Shown here piece after piece: positions 16,839 to 25,001 of a stretch of 64,000 nucleotides of DNA (position 1 is the first letter of the stretch; each line of letters begins with the position of its first letter). The stretch is from the NCBI RefSeq assembly GCF_016756615.1, contig NZ_AP023262.1, positions 6,449,501 through 6,513,500 on the forward strand. The letters are read 5' to 3'. A program made the translations under genes and the position numbers. The DNA is from Mesorhizobium sp. L-8-3 (GTDB lineage: Bacteria; Pseudomonadota; Alphaproteobacteria; Rhizobiales; Rhizobiaceae). The notes under the pieces are model-generated. The model made no database searches. It was not told where the DNA came from and saw nothing but the letters and a program-made list of their open reading frames with translations.

Positions 16839-17780
16839 ATGGCGCTCGAACCTTCCGATAGAGATGGGACCTTGCCGGAGACGATGAACGCGAGCACGCA
16901 AAAACTCGATCGGCCGGCATTGGATGCCATGCTCGCCGGTCTCCGCCCAAGGCTGCACAGATACTGCGCGCGCATGTCCGGTTCGGTGATCGACGGCGAG
17001 GACATCGTGCAGGAGACGTTTGTGAAAGCGCTCAATGCGCTCGACGGCAACATCACGGTCGAGCAGCCTGAGCGATGGCTGTTCCGGATCGCCCACAATG
17101 CCACCCAGGACCACCTGCGCCGCCGTAGCCGGGAAAGGTCGCGAATGAGCGAAGCCGACATGACCACGATCGAAGACCCCTCCGGCCGCGCCGACGCCCG
17201 TCACATCGCCCAGACCAGCCTTCGGACTTTCATGCAGCTGCCGGTCGCCCATCGCAGCGCAGTCATCCTCGCAGATGTTCTCGGGCTGAGCCTGCACGAG
17301 ACCTGCGACGTCACCGGCGCAACACTCGCCGCCACCAAAGCGGCGTTGCATCGCGGCCGGGCGCAGCTTCGATCGCTCGCTGCGGAGCCCGAAGAAATTG
17401 CCAGGCCCGCGCTTGACGCCGACGACGAGAAGCGCCTCCGCCGCTACGTCGATCTCTTCAACGCGCGCGATTTCGATGCCGTGCGCGCGCTCGTCGCCGA
17501 AGATGTCCAGCTTGAGGTCGTCAATCGCACCCGCATGCGCGGCAAGGCGGAAGTGTCCAACTACTTCGGAAACTATGACCGAGCCGTGGATTGGGTCCTC
17601 TCCCTCGGTTTTGTCGACGGCAACCCCGCCATCCTCGTCCACGATCCCGCCGGATCGGATCTGAAGCCTCGCGGCTTCATGCTTCTACAGTGGCTTGAGG
17701 ACGAGGTCGTCAGCATCAGGGATTTCCGCTACGCCCCCTACTGCCTCGATGGCGCGGACATCCGCGGGCTCGATGAATGA
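16839..17780 (+). CDS. ECF sigma factor with C-terminal SnoaL-like domain (ECF41/SigJ-like)
   Basis: 313 residues, longer than a plain ECF sigma factor. Region 2 is visible around GEDIVQETFVKALNAL (about 46-61) and region 4 around LPVAHRSAVILADVLGLSLH (about 135-160) with the helix-turn-helix GATLAATKAALHRG. From about residue 195 a SnoaL_2-like domain follows (YVDLFNARDFDAVRALVAED). This architecture defines the ECF41 group, in which the C-terminal domain replaces a separate anti-sigma factor and modulates promoter binding. It would direct RNA polymerase to its own or neighbouring promoters. It lies 3 bp downstream of the small 16497 gene. Confidence 0.88.
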   Translation: MALEPSDRDGTLPETMNASTQKLDRPALDAMLAGLRPRLHRYCARMSGSVIDGEDIVQETFVKALNALDGNITVEQPERWLFRIAHNATQDHLRRRSRERSRMSEADMTTIEDPSGRADARHIAQTSLRTFMQLPVAHRSAVILADVLGLSLHETCDVTGATLAATKAALHRGRAQLRSLAAEPEEIARPALDADDEKRLRRYVDLFNARDFDAVRALVAEDVQLEVVNRTRMRGKAEVSNYFGNYDRAVDWVLSLGFVDGNPAILVHDPAGSDLKPRGFMLLQWLEDEVVSIRDFRYAPYCLDGADIRGLDE

Positions 17781-18087
17781 GGTGCGACGGAACGATGATC
17801 GGTTCCGTCCAGCCGGCACCGTCGTTCGTGTCGACTTCCATCGCGCTCCCGGGCATGGCGTCCGGCCGGCCTTGCCGGCGAAGTTCTGGCCGCCGTCGTG
17901 GCTGATAAAGATTGGGACGGAAAGCAAGCGCTGCGGAAAGCGATGCGGATCGGTCAGCCCGGGCCCGCCCTCTCGCCGCATCTGGACAGCTCCCGTGAAA
18001 GGCGCATTGGGTCAGGGTCGGACGGCTTGCAATCACCGTCCGGCGGCCTACCATGGATCGCGTAGCTCACCCTATAGGAGTGCAGCC
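17781..18087. other. Intergenic region, no gene supported
   Basis: 307 bp between the ECF sigma factor and the adenosine-specific-kinase family gene. Short open frames on both strands lack family motifs and ribosome sites. CCTATAGGAG at its end supplies the ribosome site for the next gene. The promoter of the 18088 gene should lie here, but I cannot mark it with confidence. Confidence 0.4.
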
Positions 18088-18573
18088 ATGGACTTCACCG
18101 TAGTGCCCATTGTCAAGCCGGACGCTGCCAACTTCATTTTCGGCCAGTCGCATTTCATCAAGACCGTCGAAGACTTGCACGAGGCACTGGTCGGCGCGGT
18201 TCCGGGCATCCGCTTCGGGCTGGCCTTCTGCGAGGCCTCCGGTAAGCGGCTGGTGCGCTGGTCGGGCAATGACGAGGCCTCCCTCGCCCTGGCGCGCGAC
18301 AACGCATTGGCCATCGGCGCCGGCCACACTTTCTTGATCTTCCTGGGCGACGGGTTCTTTCCCGTCAACGTGCTGGCTGCGGTGCGCGCGGTGCCGGAGG
18401 TCTGCCGCATCTATTGCGCGACGGCCAACCCGACACAGGTGATCGTCGCGCAAACGGAGTTGGGCCGCGGCGTGCTCGGCGTGGTGGATGGCGCCTCGCC
18501 GCTGGGTGTCGAAACCGACGACGACATTGCGTGGCGGAAAGACCTGCTGCGAAAGATCGGCTACAAGCTGTAA
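18088..18573 (+). CDS. Adenosine-specific kinase family protein (PF04008-like)
   Basis: 161 residues from ATG 18088 (ribosome site TAGGAG). It starts MDFTVVPIVKPDAANFIFGQ, then shows HFIKTVEDLHEALV, a central GIRFGLAFCEASG, and the conserved VRAVPEVCRIYCATANP and GRGVLGVVDG stretches. The whole length matches the small adenosine/AMP-binding family known from archaeal structures and scattered bacteria. Cellular role is unclear. It ends 5 bp short of the likely natural end of the convergent ScyD-like gene, whose annotated frame runs 209 bp into it on the other strand. Confidence 0.85.
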   Translation: MDFTVVPIVKPDAANFIFGQSHFIKTVEDLHEALVGAVPGIRFGLAFCEASGKRLVRWSGNDEASLALARDNALAIGAGHTFLIFLGDGFFPVNVLAAVRAVPEVCRIYCATANPTQVIVAQTELGRGVLGVVDGASPLGVETDDDIAWRKDLLRKIGYKL

Positions 18574-19552
18574 TGGCTAGAAAATGAAGCTTGCCGCCAA
18601 GTTCGGAGACGACAATCTGCCTGTCGTCCCACACCAGCACAGACACCGGACGGGTCAGTCCTTCGAGAAGCGCTTCCGGCACGCCCGCGCCATCGAAACG
18701 AAGCAGCCGCCCGCTGCCGGATCGAAAGCCTGTCGCCTGGTCGAAGAGGCCGTGTTCGAGGACGAGCAGGCGCCCTTGGTCATCGAAGGCGATATCGACC
18801 GGCGCATTCAATCCCTCGCGCTCGACGCGCTGGGCCCGCGCATCATTGTCCTCGAGCAATGACACGACCTTTCCACCGCCCGCAACGAAAGGAAACCCGC
18901 CGAACAGCGAGACGTAGAGGCGCCCGTCGCGAAGCGCGATACCGGTCGGCACCGCGTCGACCGCGTGGGTGGTCCCTTTCGGGAACTCCGTGGGCGAGAG
19001 ATCCTGCAGACCGGTTTGACTGATCCTCGAAAAGGCGATGAGGGTCTTCCTGCCGGTCCCGTCAGCCTCCAGCCGCTCGACCGTGTTGCGGGCGGCATCG
19101 ACCACATAGGTGCTCCCCCTGGAGACGAGGAAGTCGTACGGGTTCCAGAAATCATCGTCTATCACGCGCACCGTTTCGCCATCGATCGCTAGGAGCGCGT
19201 GGTCGTAAGGTCCCTCCTCCAGATCGACAGGCGTCCAGCCTTGCGCGACGACATAGGCGCCTTCGACGGCCAGCACGCGGTAAGGACCGGTCGGATCGCC
19301 GATCACGTCGCGGCCATGCGGCAAGACCGGCCCAAAGGCGGTCAATGTGCCGTCCGGATGGCGGCGAAAGAGCCTCCCACCGGCGAGATCGGTGACCAGC
19401 AGATCATCTCCCTCACGGGAGAGACCCGCGAAGATGGCCCCCGCCATCGTGACGGTTTCGAGCCTGGAGCCGGGGCCGGCCCTGGGCTCGGCCGCGGCCA
19501 CGGCTGGAAGCAGCATCAGGGCGATCAGGACGACGACCCGGAGCGAACGCAT
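18365..19552 (-). CDS. ScyD/ScyE-type exported beta-propeller protein, C-terminus probably frame-extended
   Basis: 395 residues as read. An N-terminal signal peptide (VVVLIALMLLPAVAAAE) is followed by NHL/PQQ-like propeller repeats: GLSREGDDLLVTDLAGG, DFLVSRGSTYVVDAARN, GIALRDGRLYVSLFGGFPF and DIAFDDQGRLLVLEHG. It is the last gene of the sugar-importer operon and overlaps the FGE-fold gene by 28 bp. The recognisable protein ends at ELGGKLHF near 18580; the last ~70 residues are Arg/Pro-rich and antisense to the 18088 gene. Removing one base from the A-run at 18581-18584 would create a stop immediately after KLHF, so a one-base insertion or sequence error is likely. Binding target unknown. Confidence 0.7.
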   Translation of the reverse strand: MRSLRVVVLIALMLLPAVAAAEPRAGPGSRLETVTMAGAIFAGLSREGDDLLVTDLAGGRLFRRHPDGTLTAFGPVLPHGRDVIGDPTGPYRVLAVEGAYVVAQGWTPVDLEEGPYDHALLAIDGETVRVIDDDFWNPYDFLVSRGSTYVVDAARNTVERLEADGTGRKTLIAFSRISQTGLQDLSPTEFPKGTTHAVDAVPTGIALRDGRLYVSLFGGFPFVAGGGKVVSLLEDNDARAQRVEREGLNAPVDIAFDDQGRLLVLEHGLFDQATGFRSGSGRLLRFDGAGVPEALLEGLTRPVSVLVWDDRQIVVSELGGKLHFLAITACSRSFAAGLSATQCRRRFRHPAARRHPPRRARRGPTPFARRSPVSGWPSRNRCGRPPAPRAPQPAR

Positions 19553-20322
19553 CGAAAGCCTCCATTCGCCGCGAAACGGAAGTCGGGATTGTATACAAGC
19601 CGAGCCGTCGTGGTGAGGCGGGACGGATCGCTGTTCCAGGATCCGCCGCGCAGCACCTTGAACCGGCCGGAAATCGCAGGGTCCGGCTCACCGAGGTAAG
19701 GCGCGTAGAAGTCGCGCGTCCATTCCCAGACATTGCCGACCAAATTCAGCACGCCCTCGCGGCTCGCTCCTTCTACGAAGGAATCGGCCGGCGCAGACAT
19801 TTCATAGCCGTCCGCATCGTCGCCAGCGCAACATTCGGCCGCGCCCGCATTGGACTTCCCGGTGTCGGAAGGTGTCGAACCCCACGGGAACGCATCGCCG
19901 CCGGCTCCGCGCGCGGCGCGTTCATATTCCCGCTCCGACGGCAGCACCAGGCCGTAGTGGCGGCAAAAGGCGTCCGCGTCGTCCCAACTCACGCCGACCA
20001 CAGGATGATCGTCCAGACCCAGCACCGGGTGATTGGCGTAGAAGGCGGGCCGATGGCCGGTCGCTTCAACGAAATCCCTGTACTCCCGGTTCGTGATTTC
20101 CGTGCGATTGATCACAAAAGCCTGGCCGTCGACAAGCCGGCGCGGGCGTTCGTCTTCGCGACCGTCCTCATTGCCGAAGATGAAGGGACCAGCCGCTATC
20201 AAAATCAGAGGATTGCCGGGAATGGGGTCATCCCCGGCCCTCGCACCGCTGGCGGCCAACAGCACGATCGCCAGGACAGATGCCTGCAACTCAGAAATCG
20301 ACACGTCTCTGGCTCTCCGCAT
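19525..20322 (-). CDS. Exported formylglycine-generating-enzyme-fold (SUMF1/FGE-sulfatase) protein
   Basis: 265 residues from ATG 20322, chosen because it gives a signal peptide with a basic start (MRRARD) and a hydrophobic core ending near ASGARAGDD; a GTG at 20304 is an alternative. The FGE-sulfatase fold is clear: INRTEITNREYRDF, HPVVGVSWDDADAFCRHYG, LPSEREYERAARG, NLVGNVWEWT, VLRGGSWNSD and a final GGFRCVR. The paired active-site cysteines of true formylglycine-generating enzymes, just before the C-terminal arginine motif, are missing (RLTTTARLVYNPDFR), so sulfatase activation is unlikely. It may bind carbohydrate or act as a scaffold. It overlaps both neighbours in the operon. Confidence 0.82.
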   Translation of the reverse strand: MRRARDVSISELQASVLAIVLLAASGARAGDDPIPGNPLILIAAGPFIFGNEDGREDERPRRLVDGQAFVINRTEITNREYRDFVEATGHRPAFYANHPVLGLDDHPVVGVSWDDADAFCRHYGLVLPSEREYERAARGAGGDAFPWGSTPSDTGKSNAGAAECCAGDDADGYEMSAPADSFVEGASREGVLNLVGNVWEWTRDFYAPYLGEPDPAISGRFKVLRGGSWNSDPSRLTTTARLVYNPDFRFAANGGFRCVRSGSSS

Positions 20323-21352
20323 CGAACAGGAATGCCCTGTCAGCCGCGATCCTGAGACCGATCCGCTGGTCGATCTCGCCGGCAAAATTCTTGTCGGCGC
20401 GGATGGTGACGAGACGATCGCCGGCATAGACGCTGACGAGCGTGCTTTCGCCGGTCAGCTCGGCCGAATAGATCGGCGCAACCATGTCGGCACGGGGATC
20501 CGTGGCGTCGGCGACGTGGACATCCTCGGGGCGGATCCCGAGGACCGCACGGGGCAAATCCACCTGCCCGAACCCCTCGACCCTCAGGCCATCATTGGTG
20601 AAGACGCCGCTTGTTACGGCGCCGCCGATCAGATTCATCGGCGGCGAGCCGATGAAGCCGGCGACGAAGAGGGTACGCGGATCGTTGTAGATTTCCTTCG
20701 GCGTCCCGAGCTGCTCGATAACGCCCTTGTTCATCACCGCGACACGGTGGGCAAGCGTCATCGCCTCAATCTGGTCGTGGGTGACGTAGATCGTCGTCAC
20801 CTGCAACTCGTGCTGCAGGTGCTTGAGCTGCGCCCGCATCTGCACGCGCAGCTTGGCGTCGAGGTTCGACAGGGGCTCGTCCATGAGGAAGGCCTTCGGC
20901 GTGCGGATGATGGCGCGCGCCAGCGCGACGCGCTGGCGTTGCCCGCCGGACAATTCCCTGGGCAGCCGGTCGAGCAGGCCGTCGAGTTCCACCCGCCGCG
21001 CCACGGCGAGCACCAGGCGGCGACGCTCGTCCGGCGGCACTTTCCGGATCTTAAGGGGGTAGCCGATGTTCTCTTCGACATTGAGATGCGGGTAGAGCGC
21101 GTAGGATTGGAAGACCATGGCAACGTCACGATATTTGGGCAGCAGGTCGTTCACCCGGTCGTTGCCGATGAAGATGTCGCCGGCGGTGGCTTCCTCCAGG
21201 CCGGCGATCATGCGCATGGTCGTGGTCTTGCCGCATCCCGAGGGTCCGAGGAGAACGAGGAACTCCTTGTCCTTCACCGCGAGGTCCAGATCGCTCACGG
21301 CGACGAACTGGCCGAATTTCTTGACAACATCCTTGAGCGTGACCGAGGCCAT
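20291..21352 (-). CDS. Sugar ABC transporter ATP-binding protein, MalK/UgpC type
   Basis: 353 residues. Walker A GPSGCGKTT, Q-loop VFQSYALYPH, signature LSGGQRQRVALARAI, Walker B AFLMDEPLSNLDAK and switch THDQIEA are all present. They are followed by a C-terminal OB/TOBE domain (about 240-353) as in MalK/UgpC. ATG 21352 is preferred because AAGGG lies 6-7 bp upstream; ATG 21358 overlaps the permease stop as ATGA and gives two more residues. It energises the importer encoded upstream in the same minus-strand operon, and the FGE-fold gene begins 32 bp inside its 3' end. Confidence 0.93.
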   Translation of the reverse strand: MASVTLKDVVKKFGQFVAVSDLDLAVKDKEFLVLLGPSGCGKTTTMRMIAGLEEATAGDIFIGNDRVNDLLPKYRDVAMVFQSYALYPHLNVEENIGYPLKIRKVPPDERRRLVLAVARRVELDGLLDRLPRELSGGQRQRVALARAIIRTPKAFLMDEPLSNLDAKLRVQMRAQLKHLQHELQVTTIYVTHDQIEAMTLAHRVAVMNKGVIEQLGTPKEIYNDPRTLFVAGFIGSPPMNLIGGAVTSGVFTNDGLRVEGFGQVDLPRAVLGIRPEDVHVADATDPRADMVAPIYSAELTGESTLVSVYAGDRLVTIRADKNFAGEIDQRIGLRIAADRAFLFDAESQRRVDF

Positions 21353-21354
21353 GT

Positions 21355-22212
21355 TCATCCCTTGACGGCGCCGAAGGACAATCCGCGCACAAGATGCTTC
21401 TGGACTATGAAGGCAAAGATCATGATCGGAATGCAGGCGGTGAAGCCGGCGGCGCTGATCTCTCCCCAATAGGTGCTGTACTGCGTGACCCGTCCGGCAA
21501 TGCCGATCGGCAGCGTCTGCGACCGTTCGGTAAGGGTGAGGATGAGCGCGAGCAGGAACTCGTTCCAAGAGATGATCAGGCAGAAGATCGCCGTCGCGGC
21601 AAGCCCGGGGCGCGCGAGCGGCAGGGCGATCCGGAGGAACGCCCCCCAGCGCGTGTCGCCATCGACCATCGCCGCTTCCTCCAGTTCGACCGGCAGATCC
21701 TGGAAGTAACTCTTCATCATCCAGGTCGCGAAGGGAAGATTGAAGGCAGTGTAGGCCACGATCACCGCTGGTTTGGTATTGAGCAAACCGAGATAGTTGA
21801 AGGCGATGTAGAGAGGGATGATGGTCACGATCGGCGGCATCATGCGCGTCGACAGGATCCAGAATGAGATCTGGTAGCGCCAGCTGCCCGGATATTGGAA
21901 CCGGGCAAGCGCATAGCCGGCCAGGGTTCCGAAAACGACCGAGACGATGGTGGTCGAGATCGCGATGATCAGGCTGTTGGCGGCATAGGTGAGGAACGGC
22001 CGTTCGATGAAAGCAGCGTGATAATGCTTGAGCGTCGGTTCCTCGGGAAACCACTGGGGCGGGACCGAGAAGATGTCGATGTCGTATTTGAACGAGTTCG
22101 CCGCGATCCAGTAGATCGGGAAAAGAGTGACCACCAGCGCCACCGCGATCGCCACATAAGCCGCGGCGGCCTGGAGTCTCGCACTCTTTCGGCTACGCAT
22201 CATCGTCGTCAC
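21355..22212 (-). CDS. Sugar ABC transporter permease, MalG type
   Basis: 285 residues with six predicted membrane helices. The N-terminal helix AAYVAIAVALVVTLFPIYWI is typical of MalG/UgpE proteins. The EAA loop reads ELEEAAMVDGDTRWGAFLRI, which docks on the ATPase, and the C-terminus ends GLSFGAVKG, a hallmark of this family. It starts one base after the stop of the partner permease and its stop overlaps the ATPase gene region (ATGA at 21358). It belongs to the carbohydrate uptake transporter CUT1 class. Confidence 0.93.
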   Translation of the reverse strand: MTTMMRSRKSARLQAAAAYVAIAVALVVTLFPIYWIAANSFKYDIDIFSVPPQWFPEEPTLKHYHAAFIERPFLTYAANSLIIAISTTIVSVVFGTLAGYALARFQYPGSWRYQISFWILSTRMMPPIVTIIPLYIAFNYLGLLNTKPAVIVAYTAFNLPFATWMMKSYFQDLPVELEEAAMVDGDTRWGAFLRIALPLARPGLAATAIFCLIISWNEFLLALILTLTERSQTLPIGIAGRVTQYSTYWGEISAAGFTACIPIMIFAFIVQKHLVRGLSFGAVKG

Positions 22213-23136
22213 CTAGTTCGCGAGCCGCATGCGCTTGATGAACCACGTGCTGAAAGCGACGGTCGCAAACAGCACGAACAGCGAAATCGCCGCCGCATAG
22301 CTCGGATCCGCGAAACGATACGCCACCTGGTATATGTACAGGCTCAACGTCTTTGTCCGGTCGGCAGGCCCGCCCCCGGTCAGGATGAACACCAGGTCGA
22401 AAAGCCTCAGCGCGTCCATGATGCGGAGCAAAAGCGCGACCGCGATGACCGGTTTCAGGAACGGCAGCGTCAGGTCCCAGAACTGCCGCCAGGCCGAGGC
22501 GCCGTCGATCGCCGCTGCCTCATAGGGTTCGTCGGGGAGGCTGGACAGGCCGGCGAGCATCAGCAGGAAGATGAAGGGCGTCCACTGCCAGACATCGGCG
22601 ACGATCACCGACAACATGGCCAGATTGACGTCGCCGGCCCAGGCCTGGAGGGGCAGGCCCAGCTGGAACATGATCTCGTTGAGAACCCCGAACTGAGGCT
22701 CGTAGATGAGCTTCCATGTGATCGCCACGGCGATCGGTGGCAACATCATCGGCAGCATCAGTACGGTCTTCAGGAAGTTCAGCCGCCTTATGTAGCGATC
22801 GAGAAGCAGGGCGAGACCGAGGCCGAGCAGGAACTCCGCGCCGACGGCGAAGACCGTGAACACAAGCGTGTTCCAAAGGCCGACATGGAACTGGCCGTCG
22901 GTGAGCAGTCTCAGGAAATTGTCCGCGCCGGCAAATTGCCAGGGAATGTCCGGATTGGGGCTTATCCGCGTCGTCGCGGCGACAAACATGTAGATTCCCG
23001 GGAAGATCGTCAGCGTCATCAGCACCAGGATCGCGGGCGCAAGCATCAGAACACGCAGATGGCGCTCGGACCAGCGCTCAAGCGCGCCGCCATCGGGCGC
23101 GCCTGCATGGATGGTCATCGGAACGTCCGTCGCCAT
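22213..23136 (-). CDS. Sugar ABC transporter permease, MalF type
   Basis: 307 residues with about six membrane helices. MalF/UgpA-like features include LMLAPAILVLMTLTIFPGIY near the N-terminus, and an EAA loop YEAAAIDGASAWRQFWDLTL. It pairs with the MalG-type subunit encoded immediately downstream. A 104-bp spacer with a strong GC hairpin separates it from the frameshifted binding-protein gene. CUT1-class importer; ligand unknown (probably a di- or oligosaccharide or polyol). Confidence 0.92.
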   Translation of the reverse strand: MATDVPMTIHAGAPDGGALERWSERHLRVLMLAPAILVLMTLTIFPGIYMFVAATTRISPNPDIPWQFAGADNFLRLLTDGQFHVGLWNTLVFTVFAVGAEFLLGLGLALLLDRYIRRLNFLKTVLMLPMMLPPIAVAITWKLIYEPQFGVLNEIMFQLGLPLQAWAGDVNLAMLSVIVADVWQWTPFIFLLMLAGLSSLPDEPYEAAAIDGASAWRQFWDLTLPFLKPVIAVALLLRIMDALRLFDLVFILTGGGPADRTKTLSLYIYQVAYRFADPSYAAAISLFVLFATVAFSTWFIKRMRLAN

Positions 23137-23154
23137 ATCAGGTCCTCATGCCGG

Positions 23155-23169
23155 CGGGCCGCGGGCCCG
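23155..23169 (-). terminator. GC-rich hairpin after the binding-protein gene
   Basis: CGGGCC (23155-23160) and GGCCCG (23164-23169) pair around a 3-nt loop in the 104-bp gap between the binding-protein stop and the MalF-type permease. There is no T-run. It is a plausible mRNA-stabilising or attenuating structure that would keep binding-protein mRNA in excess over permease mRNA. Confidence 0.4.
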
Positions 23170-23240
23170 CACGGCCGCCCCCGCAATGCCGTACGACGTT
23201 CATCAACGGGATACCTCTCACAATCCCGCTCCGTGATCGG

Positions 23241-24498
23241 CTATTTGATGCCGGTGATCTGTTCGACCTCGCGCTGCGAGTTCTTGAGCGCCTCTTCCGG
23301 CGTGATCGTCCCGGCAACCGCCTTGGACAGTTCGATGCCGAACGTGTTCTCGATCTCGGGCCATTTCGGGTGGCGCGGCCGCGGCGTGGAAGCCTCAATG
23401 GCCTGCATCAGCACCGGATAGTGCCGGAACTTCTCCTGGCTGGTCAGATCCGGATCGGTGAAGGTGGACTTGCGCACCGGAGGATTGCCGCGCTCGGCCG
23501 AGATCTTGATCTGTTCGGGCGAGGTCGCCCACAGCATGAAGTCGAAGGCTTCCTGTTTGTTCTTGGCCGCAGCCATGATGCCCATGGTCCAGTGGCCGAT
23601 CTCGGAACTGCCCGGCTTCGTGCCCGCCGGTATCTGCGAGTAGGAGATCTTGCCGACCATTCTCGACTGGCTCGGGTCCTCGAAGGTCGCGACCCAGTTG
23701 GGCCAGTTGATCGACGACGCCGCGGTGCCCGCCGCCAACGCCTGTCCGACCTCATTGGCGTTGTAGCTTTCGACGCCCTTCGGCGAGACGTCGCGCAGCG
23801 CCATGAACATCTCCATGGCCTGCGCCCCTTCAGGCGTGTCGATCGTCACCTTCGACCTGTCCGCGTTGAACATGTCGGCGCCGTAGGACCAGAACAGGGG
23901 CATGAAATCGGCGACCACGGGGTTGCCCTGGCCGCCGCGGAAGACGTAGCCGAAATAGCGGCCACCGCCTTCCTTGCTCAGGGACGTGGCCGCTTTCAGC
24001 ACGTCGTCCCAGGTCTTCGGCGCCTCGACGCCGGCTTCTTTGTATTTGGCCGCGTCGTAGAAGAACATCTGCGCGTTGCCGACATAGGGCAGGCAGACAT
24101 AGGGACCGGTGTTGTACGGGTTGCGGCAGATAGCCAGCGACTTCGACAGGAAGTCATTGTCGGGGCCGTCAAGCCCGGCTTTCCCGAAATAAGGCGTCAG
24201 ATCTTCTGAGATGGCCGTTCTCGGCGAAGAACGGGATCCAGGGATCGTCCATCAGCACGATGTCGAAGGCGCCCGATTTCGTCTGTCCGGCATTCGCCGC
24301 CTGCTCGAACACATTGCTGTAGGGCGCCTGGACGATCTCGACCTTGACGTTCTTCGATTTCGAATAATCGGCAGCCGCGGCCCGAAGACCGTCACCTTCG
24401 CTGCCCGAAGGCACCAGAACCGTGAAATCAGCCGAGGCACCAGTCGCAACCAGCGACGAAAGCGCGACGGCCGCCGTGAGAAGCAGTTTCCGAAGCAT
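23241..24498 (-). pseudogene. Sugar ABC transporter substrate-binding protein, frameshifted by one inserted base
   Basis: Two frames together make one complete extracellular solute-binding protein of about 418 residues. The first part starts at ATG 24498 (ribosome site GGGAGGAAAG) with a signal peptide ending VATGASA-DFTV and runs to FFAENGHL near 24210. The second part continues from EDLTPYFGKAG in another frame through the conserved GVEAPKTWDDVLKAA to the stop at 23241. Deleting one base at about 24207 restores GHLEDLTPYFG in one frame. As read, translation would end after 109 residues, leaving the importer without its binding protein. Either the gene is inactivated, it is frameshifted during translation, or the base is a sequence error. 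Confidence 0.85.
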
Positions 24499-25001
24499 TC
24501 TTTCCTCCCTTGCCAATGGAGGCCACGGCCATCCGGCGACGGGGTGCTGTTGCTTGCCGAAACAACTAATGCCATCCGCTTGTGGGAATGGCTGTCCGCG
24601 CCGGGCAAACGGGCGCAACTGCAGCACGACGTTCGCCATGGCGATCTGAGACGCATGGCTCAGCCCCGCTTCGGCCGGATGAAATGGCTGGGAAGCGGAG
24701 CCTTCGTGACCTTTGATTATCTTATGCCTTTCCCGGTAGGGCCACAATGACAACCGAGGCCCGCGGGGAAGCGGCTCGGGGACAGCTCGTCTTCCGGATC
24801 GCTGTTTTCCGAACTTCGCCGGCTGTGGCCTTGGGCCGGCGGCAAGGTCAATCCGCGCGTGAATGCGCCTTGACCCGATCGAAGGCCGCAAATAGCCATT
24901 CCGGTAGCGCCTACCTCTCCCGCTCGGCCGCACTACCTTTCCCGATGCCGTGCGACGCTCGGTCGGCGGCAGTCACGCAGCGCAGACGACGAGGTCACCT
25001 C
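24499..25001. other. Divergent intergenic region, no gene supported
   Basis: 503 bp between the sugar-importer operon (minus) and the aldo/keto reductase gene (plus). Open frames upstream of both true starts are uninterrupted but show no motifs and no ribosome sites. Promoters for both transcripts should lie here. I saw no convincing operator palindrome and no remnant gene. Confidence 0.4.

Noticed and set aside
19525..20322. Genuine formylglycine-generating enzyme for sulfatases
   Set aside because: The active-site cysteine pair before the C-terminal arginine motif is missing and no sulfatase gene is near.
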